Source: Methylobacterium soli (GTDB lineage Bacteria; Pseudomonadota; Alphaproteobacteria; Rhizobiales; Beijerinckiaceae). From it: 64,000 bases of DNA. This document shows positions 56,186 through 64,000 of the stretch, piece after piece; position 1 is the first letter of the stretch, and each line of letters opens with the position of its first letter. The position numbers were made by a program, and so were the translations under genes. The stretch covers positions 124,001 through 188,000 of the forward strand of contig NZ_VZZK01000010.1 in assembly GCF_008806385.1 (NCBI RefSeq), read 5' to 3'. The notes under the pieces were generated by a model. It did no database searches. It saw only the letters and a list, made by a program, of their open reading frames with translations, and was not told the DNA's origin.

Positions 56186-57556
56186 ATGACGCGTATGAGT
56201 TGGGGCAAGCTTCTCTCCAGAACCCGGTATGTCTCTGATTTCAGTCGTCAGGCACCCGTGACCCACCCGGTCTCGCAAGTCTCGGTCTTCCTCGAGGATG
56301 CCGAGCGGATCATGTACTCGTCCCCGTTCCGGAGGATGCAGGGGAAGACGCAGGTTCATCCCCTGCCGGTGCTGGACTATGTCCGGACGCGCCTGACCCA
56401 TACGATCGAGGTCGCGCATGCGGGCCGCATCATCGCGACGGAATGTGCGAGATCCCTGAAGGAGAGAGGCGATCTGACCGTGGACGCCGCGGCATTCGCC
56501 GACGTCACCTATGCCGGGTGCCTGGCCCACGATATCGGCAATCCGCCCTTCGGCCATATCGGCGAATTCGCGATCCAGACCTGGTTCGAGCGCAACCTCT
56601 CCGAAGGCCGCCTCACGGCGCGGCTCAAAGACATCGACGAGATCGAGGATTTCCTCAAGTTCGACGGCAATGCGCAGGGGTTCAGGATCCTGACGGCGAC
56701 GACGGGTTGGCGCGTCGCCGGCGGGCTGCAACTGAGCTACGCGGCGCTCGGTACGTTCTCGAAATACCCTTGGGCCTCCAAGAGCGCGCCCGCCGACAAG
56801 AAGAAATTCGGATACATGGCCGCCGACGCGACGGCGGCGAAGAAGATCTACAGTGAGCTCGGCCTCATCGATCGCGGCGACGGACGCCTCTGCCGGCATC
56901 CACTCGCGTTCATCGTCGAGGCGGCCGACGACATCTGCTATCTCACGACGGATATCGAGGACGCGTTTCGGACGAAGTTCATCAAATTCGAATCCGCCGA
57001 AAGGCTGCTCAAGGACATCGCCGAAGCGGCCAGCCACGCGCCGCGCTACCCGGAGCTCAAGTCCGCCAACGAGCAGGACAGGATCGCGTATCTCCGGGGC
57101 GGTGCCGTCTCCGCGCTGATCGATGCGGCGACCCAATCCTTCATTACGGAGCACGACAACATCTTGCAGGGCAAGTTCACGAGCTCTCTGCTCGATGTCT
57201 CGAAGTTCAAGAGCAACGTCGCGGACATCAGAAATTTCTGCCGCGAGGTCGTCTACAAGGACATCGCAAAGATGCAGGTCGAGGCGGCCGGGTACAACAT
57301 CATCATGACGTTGATGGATCTGTTTGGGGGGATGCTGGATCAGTTCATCGAGCGGGGAAAGGATAAACTCGACATGAGGAACGACGGAATCTACCAGCTC
57401 ATGCCGAGGGAGTTCCGTGAGGCCTTGAACCAGGCCGATACCTATCGCTGCTACCTCGTCCTGGTGGACTACATCTCCGGCATGACGGACCGCTTCGCGC
57501 TCGACCTGTTCCAGAAGCTGACCGGATCGAGCGTCGGGCTCGGCAGGATGGGGTAG
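56186..57556 (+). CDS. dgt: dGTPase / HD-domain dNTP triphosphohydrolase
   Basis: 456 residues with a GGGGAAGG ribosome site. HD metal site from RLTHTIEVAHAGRI (His) and LAHDIGNPPFGHIGE (His-Asp), with the third acidic ligand in FIVEAADDICYLTTDIEDA. It cleaves dGTP, or other dNTPs, to the nucleoside and triphosphate. The long form (over 450 residues) resembles the E. coli Dgt type. GC content is visibly lower than in neighbours and the flanks are AT-richer, suggesting acquisition. Such enzymes can restrict phage by draining dNTPs. Confidence 0.92.
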   Translation: MTRMSWGKLLSRTRYVSDFSRQAPVTHPVSQVSVFLEDAERIMYSSPFRRMQGKTQVHPLPVLDYVRTRLTHTIEVAHAGRIIATECARSLKERGDLTVDAAAFADVTYAGCLAHDIGNPPFGHIGEFAIQTWFERNLSEGRLTARLKDIDEIEDFLKFDGNAQGFRILTATTGWRVAGGLQLSYAALGTFSKYPWASKSAPADKKKFGYMAADATAAKKIYSELGLIDRGDGRLCRHPLAFIVEAADDICYLTTDIEDAFRTKFIKFESAERLLKDIAEAASHAPRYPELKSANEQDRIAYLRGGAVSALIDAATQSFITEHDNILQGKFTSSLLDVSKFKSNVADIRNFCREVVYKDIAKMQVEAAGYNIIMTLMDLFGGMLDQFIERGKDKLDMRNDGIYQLMPREFREALNQADTYRCYLVLVDYISGMTDRFALDLFQKLTGSSVGLGRMG

Positions 57557-57648
57557 CGGCCGGGAGCGGGAGGGCGACCGGGTCCACAGGAGGCCAAGGC
57601 AGCGGATGTTGCCCCGCGATCGTCGCGCGATCCTGGCGGCTGGCTGGT

Positions 57649-57876
57649 CTACGTCGCGTTGCCGATCTGGTTTCTGACGTACAATTGCGCAATTTCCAGC
57701 AGCGGCGAGATGATGTCGCTCCGGCCGGACATGTCGCCGGCAATACTCAATTGGCCGATTGCGCGCTCGACGGCACGGTCAGCGGCCGAGTAGTCGCGTT
57801 CGCCGCCGCAAGTCTGGGCGGCTTGTATTCCGGCTTCGATGATCTGGCTCGCGGCTGGAGAAATCATGACTGTCAT
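57649..57876 (-). CDS. Small hypothetical protein
   Basis: 75 residues, mainly helical (ASQIIEAGIQAAQTCGGERD, IISPLLEIAQLYVRNQIG). Convergent with dgt. The start is supported by AGGG close upstream. Its base composition, like that of dgt, is less GC-rich than the core genes. No family recognised. Confidence 0.5.
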   Translation of the reverse strand: MTVMISPAASQIIEAGIQAAQTCGGERDYSAADRAVERAIGQLSIAGDMSGRSDIISPLLEIAQLYVRNQIGNAT

Positions 57877-58072
57877 CCCTGACCTCGCAACACTATACTT
57901 TGTGCGATGCTCTGCCCGTTTATCTCGACAGTCAATTGTCTGGGATGCGTGTCCACAGGCTTAGACTTGCGGAAGAGTGGGTAAAATCTGAGTGAGGCCA
58001 GTCGCTCGGTCCGCCAAGTCGCTGCCATACCGGCAACAGCGTGGTCGGCCTGTGCCGGGGCCCGCAGAGGCT

Positions 58073-58104
58073 CCAAGGGTCGGGAGCCGGCTCCCGACCC
58101 TTGG
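58073..58104. terminator. Perfect 32-base palindrome downstream of dps
   Basis: Arms 58073-58088 and 58089-58104 are exact complements with no loop, 55 bases past the dps stop. It can extrude as a stem-loop on either strand; a weak terminator or a protein-binding palindrome. Confidence 0.5.
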
Positions 58105-58158
58105 CAATCAGAGCGTCCGGGGAGGTCCGAGGCTGTGGGCCTCGACCCGTTTCGGCAA

Positions 58159-58692
58159 TCAGTGGCCGGACTGGGTGGCGTTCCGGGTCGATTCGTAGAG
58201 GAACCAGGTGCGCTCCTCGGATTGGTCGATCCACTCCTCGAGCAGGCTCGTCGTCGAGACGTCGTTGGCCTCGTCGGTGATCTCGTGCAGCTCGCGCATG
58301 TGGGCGGTCAGCGCCTTGTTGTCGTCCCGCAGCTCGACCAGCATGTCGAGGGGGCTGACATAATCGGCATTGTTGTCCGGCACGCGCTTCAGCTCGCTGG
58401 CCTGGCCGAGCGAGCGGAGGGTGGTGCCGCCGATCTTGCGGGCGCGCTCGCCGACGGAATCGATGATCGCGAAGATCTGCTCGGATTGCTCGTCGAGGAG
58501 CAGGTGGTAGTCGCGGAAGTTCGGGCCGCTGACATGCCAGTGGAAGTTCTTGGTCTTGATGTAGAGGGCGAAGAGATCCGAGAGCAGGACGGTCAGGCCC
58601 TCGGCGATCTTCTTGGTGTCGGCCGGGTCGAGGTCGGTCGGGGTGTTCAGACGGTCGCTGTCGACGCGCGGGCTGAGCTTGGCCTTGGCCAT
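58159..58692 (-). CDS. dps: Dps family ferritin-like DNA-protection protein
   Basis: 177 residues with a GGAGAG ribosome site. The ferroxidase site appears as NFHWHVSGPNFRDYHLLLDE and IDSVGERARKIGG (residues near 48-90), one half on each subunit of a pair. Dps forms a 12-mer that oxidises iron with peroxide and coats DNA in stress. An EcfG-like promoter lies upstream. Confidence 0.95.
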   Translation of the reverse strand: MAKAKLSPRVDSDRLNTPTDLDPADTKKIAEGLTVLLSDLFALYIKTKNFHWHVSGPNFRDYHLLLDEQSEQIFAIIDSVGERARKIGGTTLRSLGQASELKRVPDNNADYVSPLDMLVELRDDNKALTAHMRELHEITDEANDVSTTSLLEEWIDQSEERTWFLYESTRNATQSGH

Positions 58693-58771
58693 TGGGTGGT
58701 CTCTCCGTTGATGGTGCCGGGTGATGTCGTGTCCGGGCGCCTGCGCTCGCGCGGCGTCTCTCGCTCGGCAA

Positions 58772-58796
58772 AATGAACGGTGGCGCCGATTGTTCC
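58772..58796 (-). promoter_or_regulatory. Possible EcfG (general stress) promoter of dps
   Basis: On the minus strand GGAAC (58796-58792), a 16-base spacer and CATT (58775-58772), one base from the GGAAC-N16-CGTT consensus, about 80 bases before the start codon. Dps is a typical member of the PhyR-EcfG regulon. Confidence 0.35.
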
Positions 58797-58980
58797 GCTC
58801 CGCATGGCAGCGCTGCTGGCCGCGTGCAGCTTGGAGCGGTTCCAGGGTGCGGCATGGCACGCGGGGCCCCTGCCTGGGCTCGGGGGCTCAGGGGATCTCA
58901 CCGCATCACCGTCGATCCGGGCGCGCGATGGGCCCGGACCCGCGGGTGCGCCCTGCGGCCTCGGGCGGACGGGGCGAGGC

Positions 58981-60789
58981 TCAGGCGCGGGGGCCGACGA
59001 GTCCGGGCGGCAGCATCACGGGCTCGCGCGCCAGAGCCTTGGGGGCTGGCGATGGCTTGGGGGCCGGCGGTAGCTTGGGTGCCGGGGTACGGGCCTCGGG
59101 CTTCGGCGCGGGGGAATCCGGGGCGGCCGACTTGGGGGCAGCGGACTTCGGAGCGAGAGACTTCGCAGCGAGAGGCTTCGGAGCGGAAGTCTCGGGGGCG
59201 GCCGGCTTGGGCGGGTCAGCCTCGGCGGCGCGGGCCGGAATCGGCGCCGGGACGGCCTTCGGGGGCGTCGTCCGCGGGGTGATGGCGCCCGTGATCTGCA
59301 CGTCCGGGACGGCTGCGGCGGCGGGCGGGTTGTCGAGGGCGTAGATGTCGTCGCGAAAATGCGCCCGCCCGTCCGGCGTCGCGTAGCCGGTGAGATACAC
59401 GAAGGCGACCGGGATCGGCTTGACCGGCTTGATGTCGCGGCGGTCGCCCGCGGCGATGCCGGTCTCGATCTCGATGGCCCCCCAGTTCGAGCCGGGGCCG
59501 TTCGGACCGGGCGTGCCCTCGAGCAGCCAGCCGACGAACTCCTTCACCTGGCCCACGCGGACGCAGCCATGCGAGTGGAACCGCACCTCGCGGGCGAAGA
59601 ACGACTTCGCGGGCGTGTCGTGCATGTAGACCGCGTGGCGGTTCGGCATGTCGATGCGCACCTGGCCGAGCGAATTGTCGAAGCCCGGATCCTGCCGCAG
59701 CGTGTAGTTGACCGCCTTCTCGCCCTTCCAGTCGATCGCCGTCGGGTTCACCTCGACGCCGCCGGGGCCGAGGATGCGGATGTGGTTGCGGGCCAGCCAG
59801 CCCGCATCCTTGCGCATCTTCGGGATGATCTCGTTCTTCACCACCGAGACCGGCACGGTCCAGGTCGGGTTGAAGTTGATGTCGGTGATGCGGGTCTCGA
59901 CCGCGGGCGTCGCCTTGTCGGGGCTGCCGACGACCGCGACGTAGCGGCGGGCGACCTGCCCCTTCTCCACCGCCTCGACGGTGGCGGAGGGGATGTTCAC
60001 GATCACGTAGCGGTCGCCGAAGGGAAAGTGCGAGCCGATCAGGCGATTGGCCGAGGCCGCGAGCTGGCGCTGGCGCACGCGCGCCGGCACGTTGAGGGCC
60101 GCAAGCGTCTGGCGGCCGAGAATGCCGGTCTCGGGCAGGCCGTGGCGGGCCTGGAACGCCGTCACGGCGGCCACCAGCGGCGGGTCGAAGCGGTCGCTGG
60201 GCGGCGCGTCGGCCGGCAGATCCCCCGTCAGGGTGAGGTGATGGCGCAGGGACGGCACCGCCGGATTGCGGGCGCCGGGCTTGAGCACGAGGTCGGCCGG
60301 CAGGCTCTCCCAGCCGCCGGCCTCGACGAAGGCCTGGTAGCGCTCGGCCATGCGCAGGGTGTCCAGGAAGGTCCCGGGCGCCAAAGTCGGCACCGGGTCG
60401 CTGGAGACCCGGGCGTAGACCAGGGGGGCGGGCTCGCGCTTCTTCGCGGGTGCCGGCACGGGCGCCTCCGCCACGGGCAGCGCGACCGGCGGCGCGGTGG
60501 GCTGTGCGGATCCGCCGGGGGCGGGTTCCGCCGCCACCGGGGCCGGTGCGGCGGGCGCCAGAGCGGCGGCAGGCGGGCCCGGGACCTGATTCTGCGCTTG
60601 GATTTGGCCTTGGGTCTGGCCTTGACCCTGGGTCTGGCCTTGAGCTTGCGTCTGGCCTGGGGCCGGAGCCTGCGCGTGGGCCGGGCCCGGCGCGAGGCCC
60701 TGGACCGTCACCCCGAGGGCGAGGGCGAGGGGCGACAGGCTTGCGCCGAGGCGAAGGCGGGGCTTGGAGAAGGGCAGGCGCGCGGGCAT
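58981..60789 (-). CDS. L,D-transpeptidase (YcbB/YkuD type)
   Basis: 602 residues with a signal peptide ending at GPAHAQ. A Gln/Gly/Thr-rich and then Pro/Ala-rich linker (residues 40-125) precedes a peptidoglycan-binding motif region (FQARHGLPETGILGRQTLAAL) and the YkuD catalytic domain with HSHGCVRV and Cys409. The last 110 residues are a repetitive Pro/Ala/Lys tail. It makes 3-3 cross-links or attaches proteins to peptidoglycan; periplasmic. The two low-complexity tails come from short DNA repeats. Confidence 0.92.
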   Translation of the reverse strand: MPARLPFSKPRLRLGASLSPLALALGVTVQGLAPGPAHAQAPAPGQTQAQGQTQGQGQTQGQIQAQNQVPGPPAAALAPAAPAPVAAEPAPGGSAQPTAPPVALPVAEAPVPAPAKKREPAPLVYARVSSDPVPTLAPGTFLDTLRMAERYQAFVEAGGWESLPADLVLKPGARNPAVPSLRHHLTLTGDLPADAPPSDRFDPPLVAAVTAFQARHGLPETGILGRQTLAALNVPARVRQRQLAASANRLIGSHFPFGDRYVIVNIPSATVEAVEKGQVARRYVAVVGSPDKATPAVETRITDINFNPTWTVPVSVVKNEIIPKMRKDAGWLARNHIRILGPGGVEVNPTAIDWKGEKAVNYTLRQDPGFDNSLGQVRIDMPNRHAVYMHDTPAKSFFAREVRFHSHGCVRVGQVKEFVGWLLEGTPGPNGPGSNWGAIEIETGIAAGDRRDIKPVKPIPVAFVYLTGYATPDGRAHFRDDIYALDNPPAAAAVPDVQITGAITPRTTPPKAVPAPIPARAAEADPPKPAAPETSAPKPLAAKSLAPKSAAPKSAAPDSPAPKPEARTPAPKLPPAPKPSPAPKALAREPVMLPPGLVGPRA

Positions 60790-60997
60790 CGCGGGTCTCG
60801 TCCGGAGAGATCGGCCGGATGATGGGACGCGATGGTTACCAATCCGCTCCCGCGGGCGCGGCCGTTCACCCTAGCGGCAAGTTGTCTGGGCGCTACAGGC
60901 GGATTGGTGATTTCATTCCGGGGCCGGACCGGGCCACATGCGCGGGCGGATGGGGGCCCTGCGTCCGGTACGGGACGGAGGCGGATCGGGGGACGTG

Positions 60998-62155
60998 ATG
61001 GCGTTGAGCAGCGGCGGCCCGGAGGCCCCCGGGATCCCGGCCGCGATGCCCTACCTGCCGCAGCTCGACGGCGTGCGGGCGGTGGCGGCCCTCATCGTGT
61101 TCGTGGCCCATGCGGGCTTCAGCCACGTGGTGCCGGGCGGCTTCGGGGTCACGATCTTCTTCTTCCTCAGCGGCTATCTCATCACCACCCTGCTGCGCAT
61201 CGAGCGGGCGCGGACCGGGCGCGTCAGCCTCCCGGCCTTCTACCTGCGCCGCACCCTGCGCATCCTTCCGCCGATGTACCTGACGCTCCTCCTCTCCGGC
61301 GCCCTCTACGCGCTGGGGCTGATGGACCGGCGGGTGGATGCCGCGGCGGTGATCGGCCAGGCGACCTTCCTGACGAACTACCCGGCCCTGTGGGGCACCG
61401 AGCAGGTCCTGCCCGTGCCGCTCTGGAGCCTCGCCATCGAGGAGCATTTCTACCTCGTCTTCCCGCTCGCCTACGCGCTCTGGCTCGGGCGCCGGTCGCC
61501 GGGCCGGGCGGCGCTGATCTGCCTCGGCCTCTGCGCGATCGTGCTCGGCCTGCGCGGCCTCAACGTCTGGCGGCTTCCCGATTACAGCCTGAACTACAGC
61601 TGGACCCACACCCGCATCGACGCGATCCTGTTCGGATGCTGCCTCGGCCTATGGCAAAACCCGGTCTGCCCAGGGCCGGGGGGCCGCGTCTGGGCGCCCC
61701 GGCCCTGGCAGGTCGCGGCGGCCGTCGCGGTCATCCTCGGCACGCTCCTGGTGCGCGACGAGGCCTTCCGGCAGAGCCTGCGCTACACCCTGCAGAGCGC
61801 GGCCCTTTTCGTGCTCTTCGCCTGGATCCTGCAGGGGCGCGGCCCGGTGGTGCGGATTTTCGCCGCCGCCCCGATGCGCCGGCTCGGCCTCTATTCCTAC
61901 AGCTTCTACCTCGTCCACGCGAGCGTGTTCGACGTCGTCGCGCATCTGGCGCCGGGCCTCGGGCGGCTCGCCACCATGGCGGCGAGCTTCATCCTGACAC
62001 TCGCCTACGCGGCCCTCATCCACGCCGCCGTCGAGCGCCCCTGCGCCCGGCTGCGCCGCAGCCTCCTCGATGACGGGGCGCGCCCGCCCGAGCCGAGCCT
62101 CGCGGACGGCGCGCGGGCCGGCCCCGGGGTCGCGCCGCCGCTCACCCGCGCCTGA
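60998..62155 (+). CDS. Membrane acyltransferase, OafA/AcyltransferA_3 type
   Basis: 385 residues from the ATG at 60998 (GGGGGAC upstream). About ten helices; PQLDGVRAVAALIVFVAHAG at the N-terminus contains the family's His, with FFFLSGYLITTLLRIE next and LWSLAIEEHFYLVFPLAYAL (Glu-Glu-His) near residue 140. Transfers acyl groups, often acetyl, to surface polysaccharide. Ends inside the convergent xylanase gene (14-base overlap). Confidence 0.88.
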   Translation: MALSSGGPEAPGIPAAMPYLPQLDGVRAVAALIVFVAHAGFSHVVPGGFGVTIFFFLSGYLITTLLRIERARTGRVSLPAFYLRRTLRILPPMYLTLLLSGALYALGLMDRRVDAAAVIGQATFLTNYPALWGTEQVLPVPLWSLAIEEHFYLVFPLAYALWLGRRSPGRAALICLGLCAIVLGLRGLNVWRLPDYSLNYSWTHTRIDAILFGCCLGLWQNPVCPGPGGRVWAPRPWQVAAAVAVILGTLLVRDEAFRQSLRYTLQSAALFVLFAWILQGRGPVVRIFAAAPMRRLGLYSYSFYLVHASVFDVVAHLAPGLGRLATMAASFILTLAYAALIHAAVERPCARLRRSLLDDGARPPEPSLADGARAGPGVAPPLTRA

Positions 62156-63323
62156 GCCGGTCCCGGTGCGCCTTGTGGTCGGGCGCGTCGCGGAACGCCT
62201 TGTGGAAGGTGTGCCAGAGGGGCTTGCGGGCGAAATCCGCGTCGAGGGGCAGGGCGCGCTGGGGCAGCCCGTCCGGCCGCTTGCGGTTGGGATGGTCGTT
62301 GAGCCAGGTGTCGGGGTCGTAGATGTCCCAGGTCATCACGTTGAGCACGGCCTTCTCGGCGCAGACCACGTCGAGGTAGCGCCGCGCCATGTCGGTCACG
62401 CCCCGGTCGCGCGCGGCGATGTCGGCCGGGAAGGCGCGGTCGTCGAAATCGAGCTCGGTGATCTCGATGGCGAGGCCGAGGCCGCCGATCTCGGCGAGGA
62501 ACCGGCGCAGGCGCTCCTGGTCGATCGGCAGCGTGCTGGTGAGGTGGGATTGCAGGCCGAACCGGCGGATCGGCACGCCGCGGGCGAGCATGCCCTCGAG
62601 CCGGCGCAGCACCAGGGTGCGGCGCGCCTCCATCCAGGGCACGTCCTGCTCCACCGCGTCCTCGTTCCAGGTGCCGGCGGCCGCGGGATCGACCTCGTGC
62701 AGGATGTGGAAGGCGAGGTCGATGTAGCCGGGCCCGAGTGCGGCGAGCCAGGGCGTCTCGCGCAGGCCGTCCGGGCGGCGCACCTCGCCGATGGCCAGCA
62801 CCTCGTTGACCACGTCCCAGGACTCGATCTGGCCGCGCCAATGCCCGGCCGCCGCCCCGATCCAGCGCCGCAGGAAGGCCTCGGCCTGGGCGGGGCTGCT
62901 GCGGGCGAGGAGGGGCTGCACCCAGTCCGGCAGGGCGTCGTGCCAGACGAGCGTATGGCCCCGCATGCGCTGGCCGTTGGCGCGGGCGAAGCGCATCGTC
63001 GCGTCGCCCGGCCCGAAATCCTCGAGGCCGGGCTTGGCCAGCACCACCACCATCTTCATGGCCGTGCCGCAGACGAGCATGCCGCATTCGCGCGCGACGG
63101 CGCGCCGGTAGGCGGGCAGGTCCAGCCGGTAATCGGGCACCTCGGCCCCGTAGGTCAGGCCCGTGCGGGCGGCCGCCGCCTGCAGGCTGTCGGGCACCCA
63201 GGACGGGGGGCCGACCGGACCGAACCCGGACGGCTTGGCGGACCCGGAAGGCTTGGCGCCCGCGCCCGGCGCGCAGAGGATCGAGGCCGCGCCCGCCAGG
63301 AGGGCGCGGCGGGTCGGTTTCAT
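62142..63323 (-). CDS. Endo-1,4-beta-xylanase-like glycoside hydrolase, GH10
   Basis: 393 residues with a twin-Arg-type leader (KPTRRALLAGAASILCAPG). GH10 features: GHTLVWHDALPDW, acid/base Glu174 in ESWDVVNEVL, and nucleophile Glu290 in AIEITELDF; also VMTWDIYDPDTWL. Exported, it would cut xylan-like chains. Plant-associated methylobacteria do carry such enzymes; natural substrate unproven. Cys23 could make it a lipoprotein only if the leader differed; it looks like a Tat-type start. Confidence 0.88.
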   Translation of the reverse strand: MKPTRRALLAGAASILCAPGAGAKPSGSAKPSGFGPVGPPSWVPDSLQAAAARTGLTYGAEVPDYRLDLPAYRRAVARECGMLVCGTAMKMVVVLAKPGLEDFGPGDATMRFARANGQRMRGHTLVWHDALPDWVQPLLARSSPAQAEAFLRRWIGAAAGHWRGQIESWDVVNEVLAIGEVRRPDGLRETPWLAALGPGYIDLAFHILHEVDPAAAGTWNEDAVEQDVPWMEARRTLVLRRLEGMLARGVPIRRFGLQSHLTSTLPIDQERLRRFLAEIGGLGLAIEITELDFDDRAFPADIAARDRGVTDMARRYLDVVCAEKAVLNVMTWDIYDPDTWLNDHPNRKRPDGLPQRALPLDADFARKPLWHTFHKAFRDAPDHKAHRDRLRRG

Positions 63324-63478
63324 GAGGCGCACGGCTGACGACGATCCCCCGCGGATGCCCCGCCAGTTAAGCACGCGGCCGCCGCCGCGGCGAGGGCCGC
63401 CGGCCCCGATCCCGCGGCGGGCGCTTGGATCTCCCGCCCCGCATGGCCATCTCGCGCTCCACAACCGGAGAGCGAATC

Positions 63479-64000
63479 ATGACGACAGGCACTGCCCTCA
63501 TCGCCGGCGCGAGCGGCATCGTCGGCAACAACCTCGCCCGCCACCTCGTGGCGCAGGGCTGGCGCGTCCTCGGCCTCGCCCGGCGCCCGGTCGCGCTGGA
63601 GGGCGTCACCCCGGTCGCGGCGGACCTGACCGATCCGGCCGCCCTCGCGGCGGCGCTCGCCGAGCACCGGCCGACCCACGTCTTCATCACCACCTGGATG
63701 CGGCAGGCGACGGAAGCCGAGAACTGCGCCGTCAACGGAGCGATGGTGCGCAACCTCCTCGATGCCCTCGGCCACGCGCCCCTGGAGCACGTCGCCCTGG
63801 TCACCGGCCTCAAGCACTATCTCGGCCCCTTCGAGGCCTACGGGCAGGGCAGCCTGCCCCAGACGCCCTTCCGGGAGGACCAGGCGCGGCTCCCCATCGC
63901 GAATTTCTACTACGTGCAGGAGGATGCGGTCTTCGCCGCCGCCGAGCGGCGCGGCTTCTCCTGGAGCGTGCACCGGCCCCACACCATCGTGGGCTTCGCG
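63479..64000 (+). CDS. SDR-family reductase, PRISE (progesterone 5-beta-reductase/iridoid synthase-like), partial
   Basis: The first 174 codons of a gene that runs off the window. Cofactor motif GASGIVGNNLARHL (residues 8-21), FITTWMRQATEAENCAVNGA near residue 70, and ALVTGLKHYLGPFEAYG near residue 102 match the PRISE branch of extended SDRs, which reduce enones with NADPH. ATG at 63479 with GGAG 9 bases upstream. Divergent from the xylanase gene. Confidence 0.85.
   Translation, partial: MTTGTALIAGASGIVGNNLARHLVAQGWRVLGLARRPVALEGVTPVAADLTDPAALAAALAEHRPTHVFITTWMRQATEAENCAVNGAMVRNLLDALGHAPLEHVALVTGLKHYLGPFEAYGQGSLPQTPFREDQARLPIANFYYVQEDAVFAAAERRGFSWSVHRPHTIVGFA

Noticed and set aside
56036..57154. 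A minus-strand gene opposite dgt.
   Set aside because: The sense dGTPase has all its motifs; the antisense translation has none.

Overview
The window is high-GC alphaproteobacterial chromosome, most like Methylobacterium or a close relative in the Hyphomicrobiales. The reasons are a lanthanide-type PQQ alcohol dehydrogenase with its cytochrome and periplasmic binding protein, two MucR/Ros-family regulators, a transglutaminase-like cysteine peptidase preceded by an exact CtrA-type box, and a near-match to an alphaproteobacterial general-stress (EcfG) promoter before dps. I saw no rRNA, tRNA, CRISPR array, phage or intact insertion sequence. About 50 protein genes are supported.

Layout. 0-10 kb: a small secreted protein, glutathione synthetase (gshB), a CPA1 Na+/H+ antiporter, a DNA methyltransferase carrying a nuclease-like C-terminal domain, a gamma-glutamyltransferase-family protein, an oxalate/formate-type MFS carrier, an OsmC protein and a YfdX protein. 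10-18 kb: a sulfonate/nitrate-type ABC system whose ATPase lies apart from its permease and binding protein, with two small opposite-strand genes between them, then glnD, grpE and a small secreted protein with the phospholipase A2 active-site signature.

18.6-31.4 kb is the standout region, an alcohol-oxidation island. A divergent promoter region near 26.8-27.0 kb separates two arms. Rightward are a cytochrome c-550 (PedF type), a periplasmic binding protein (PedG/XoxJ type), a quinoprotein alcohol dehydrogenase of the ExaF/PedH type with the Asp-x-Asp lanthanide signature, and a LuxR-type response regulator (AgmR/ErbR/PedR1 type). Leftward is a run coupled by 4-base start/stop overlaps: a PQQ-associated ABC substrate-binding protein, a beta-propeller protein, a NosR-like membrane flavo-iron-sulfur protein and its probable flavinylating enzyme ApbE. 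A FIST-domain protein and a hybrid histidine kinase resembling the NosP/NahK nitric-oxide sensing pair follow on the same strand. The ABC ATPase and permease that usually accompany this binding protein are absent; a transmembrane electron-transfer module stands in their place.

31-38 kb: the CtrA-box cysteine peptidase, MucR 1, an orphan YejE-like permease, a DUF4112 protein and an aminotransferase, then a candidate small RNA with its own promoter, operator-like palindrome and perfect terminator. 38-48 kb: an RND efflux operon (adaptor, two different pumps, NodT-type outer-membrane lipoprotein) in which the second pump carries a low-complexity insertion. 48-64 kb: zwf, a membrane-anchored Mrr-like nuclease, MucR 2, a class II aldolase, a fused acyl-CoA synthetase/GNAT acetyltransferase, a dGTPase in an AT-richer stretch, dps, an L,D-transpeptidase, an acyltransferase, a GH10 xylanase and the start of a PRISE-type reductase cut by the window edge.

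Short tandem repeats, mostly of 12, 15 or 20 bases, recur throughout, several inside coding sequence where they add in-frame peptide repeats.
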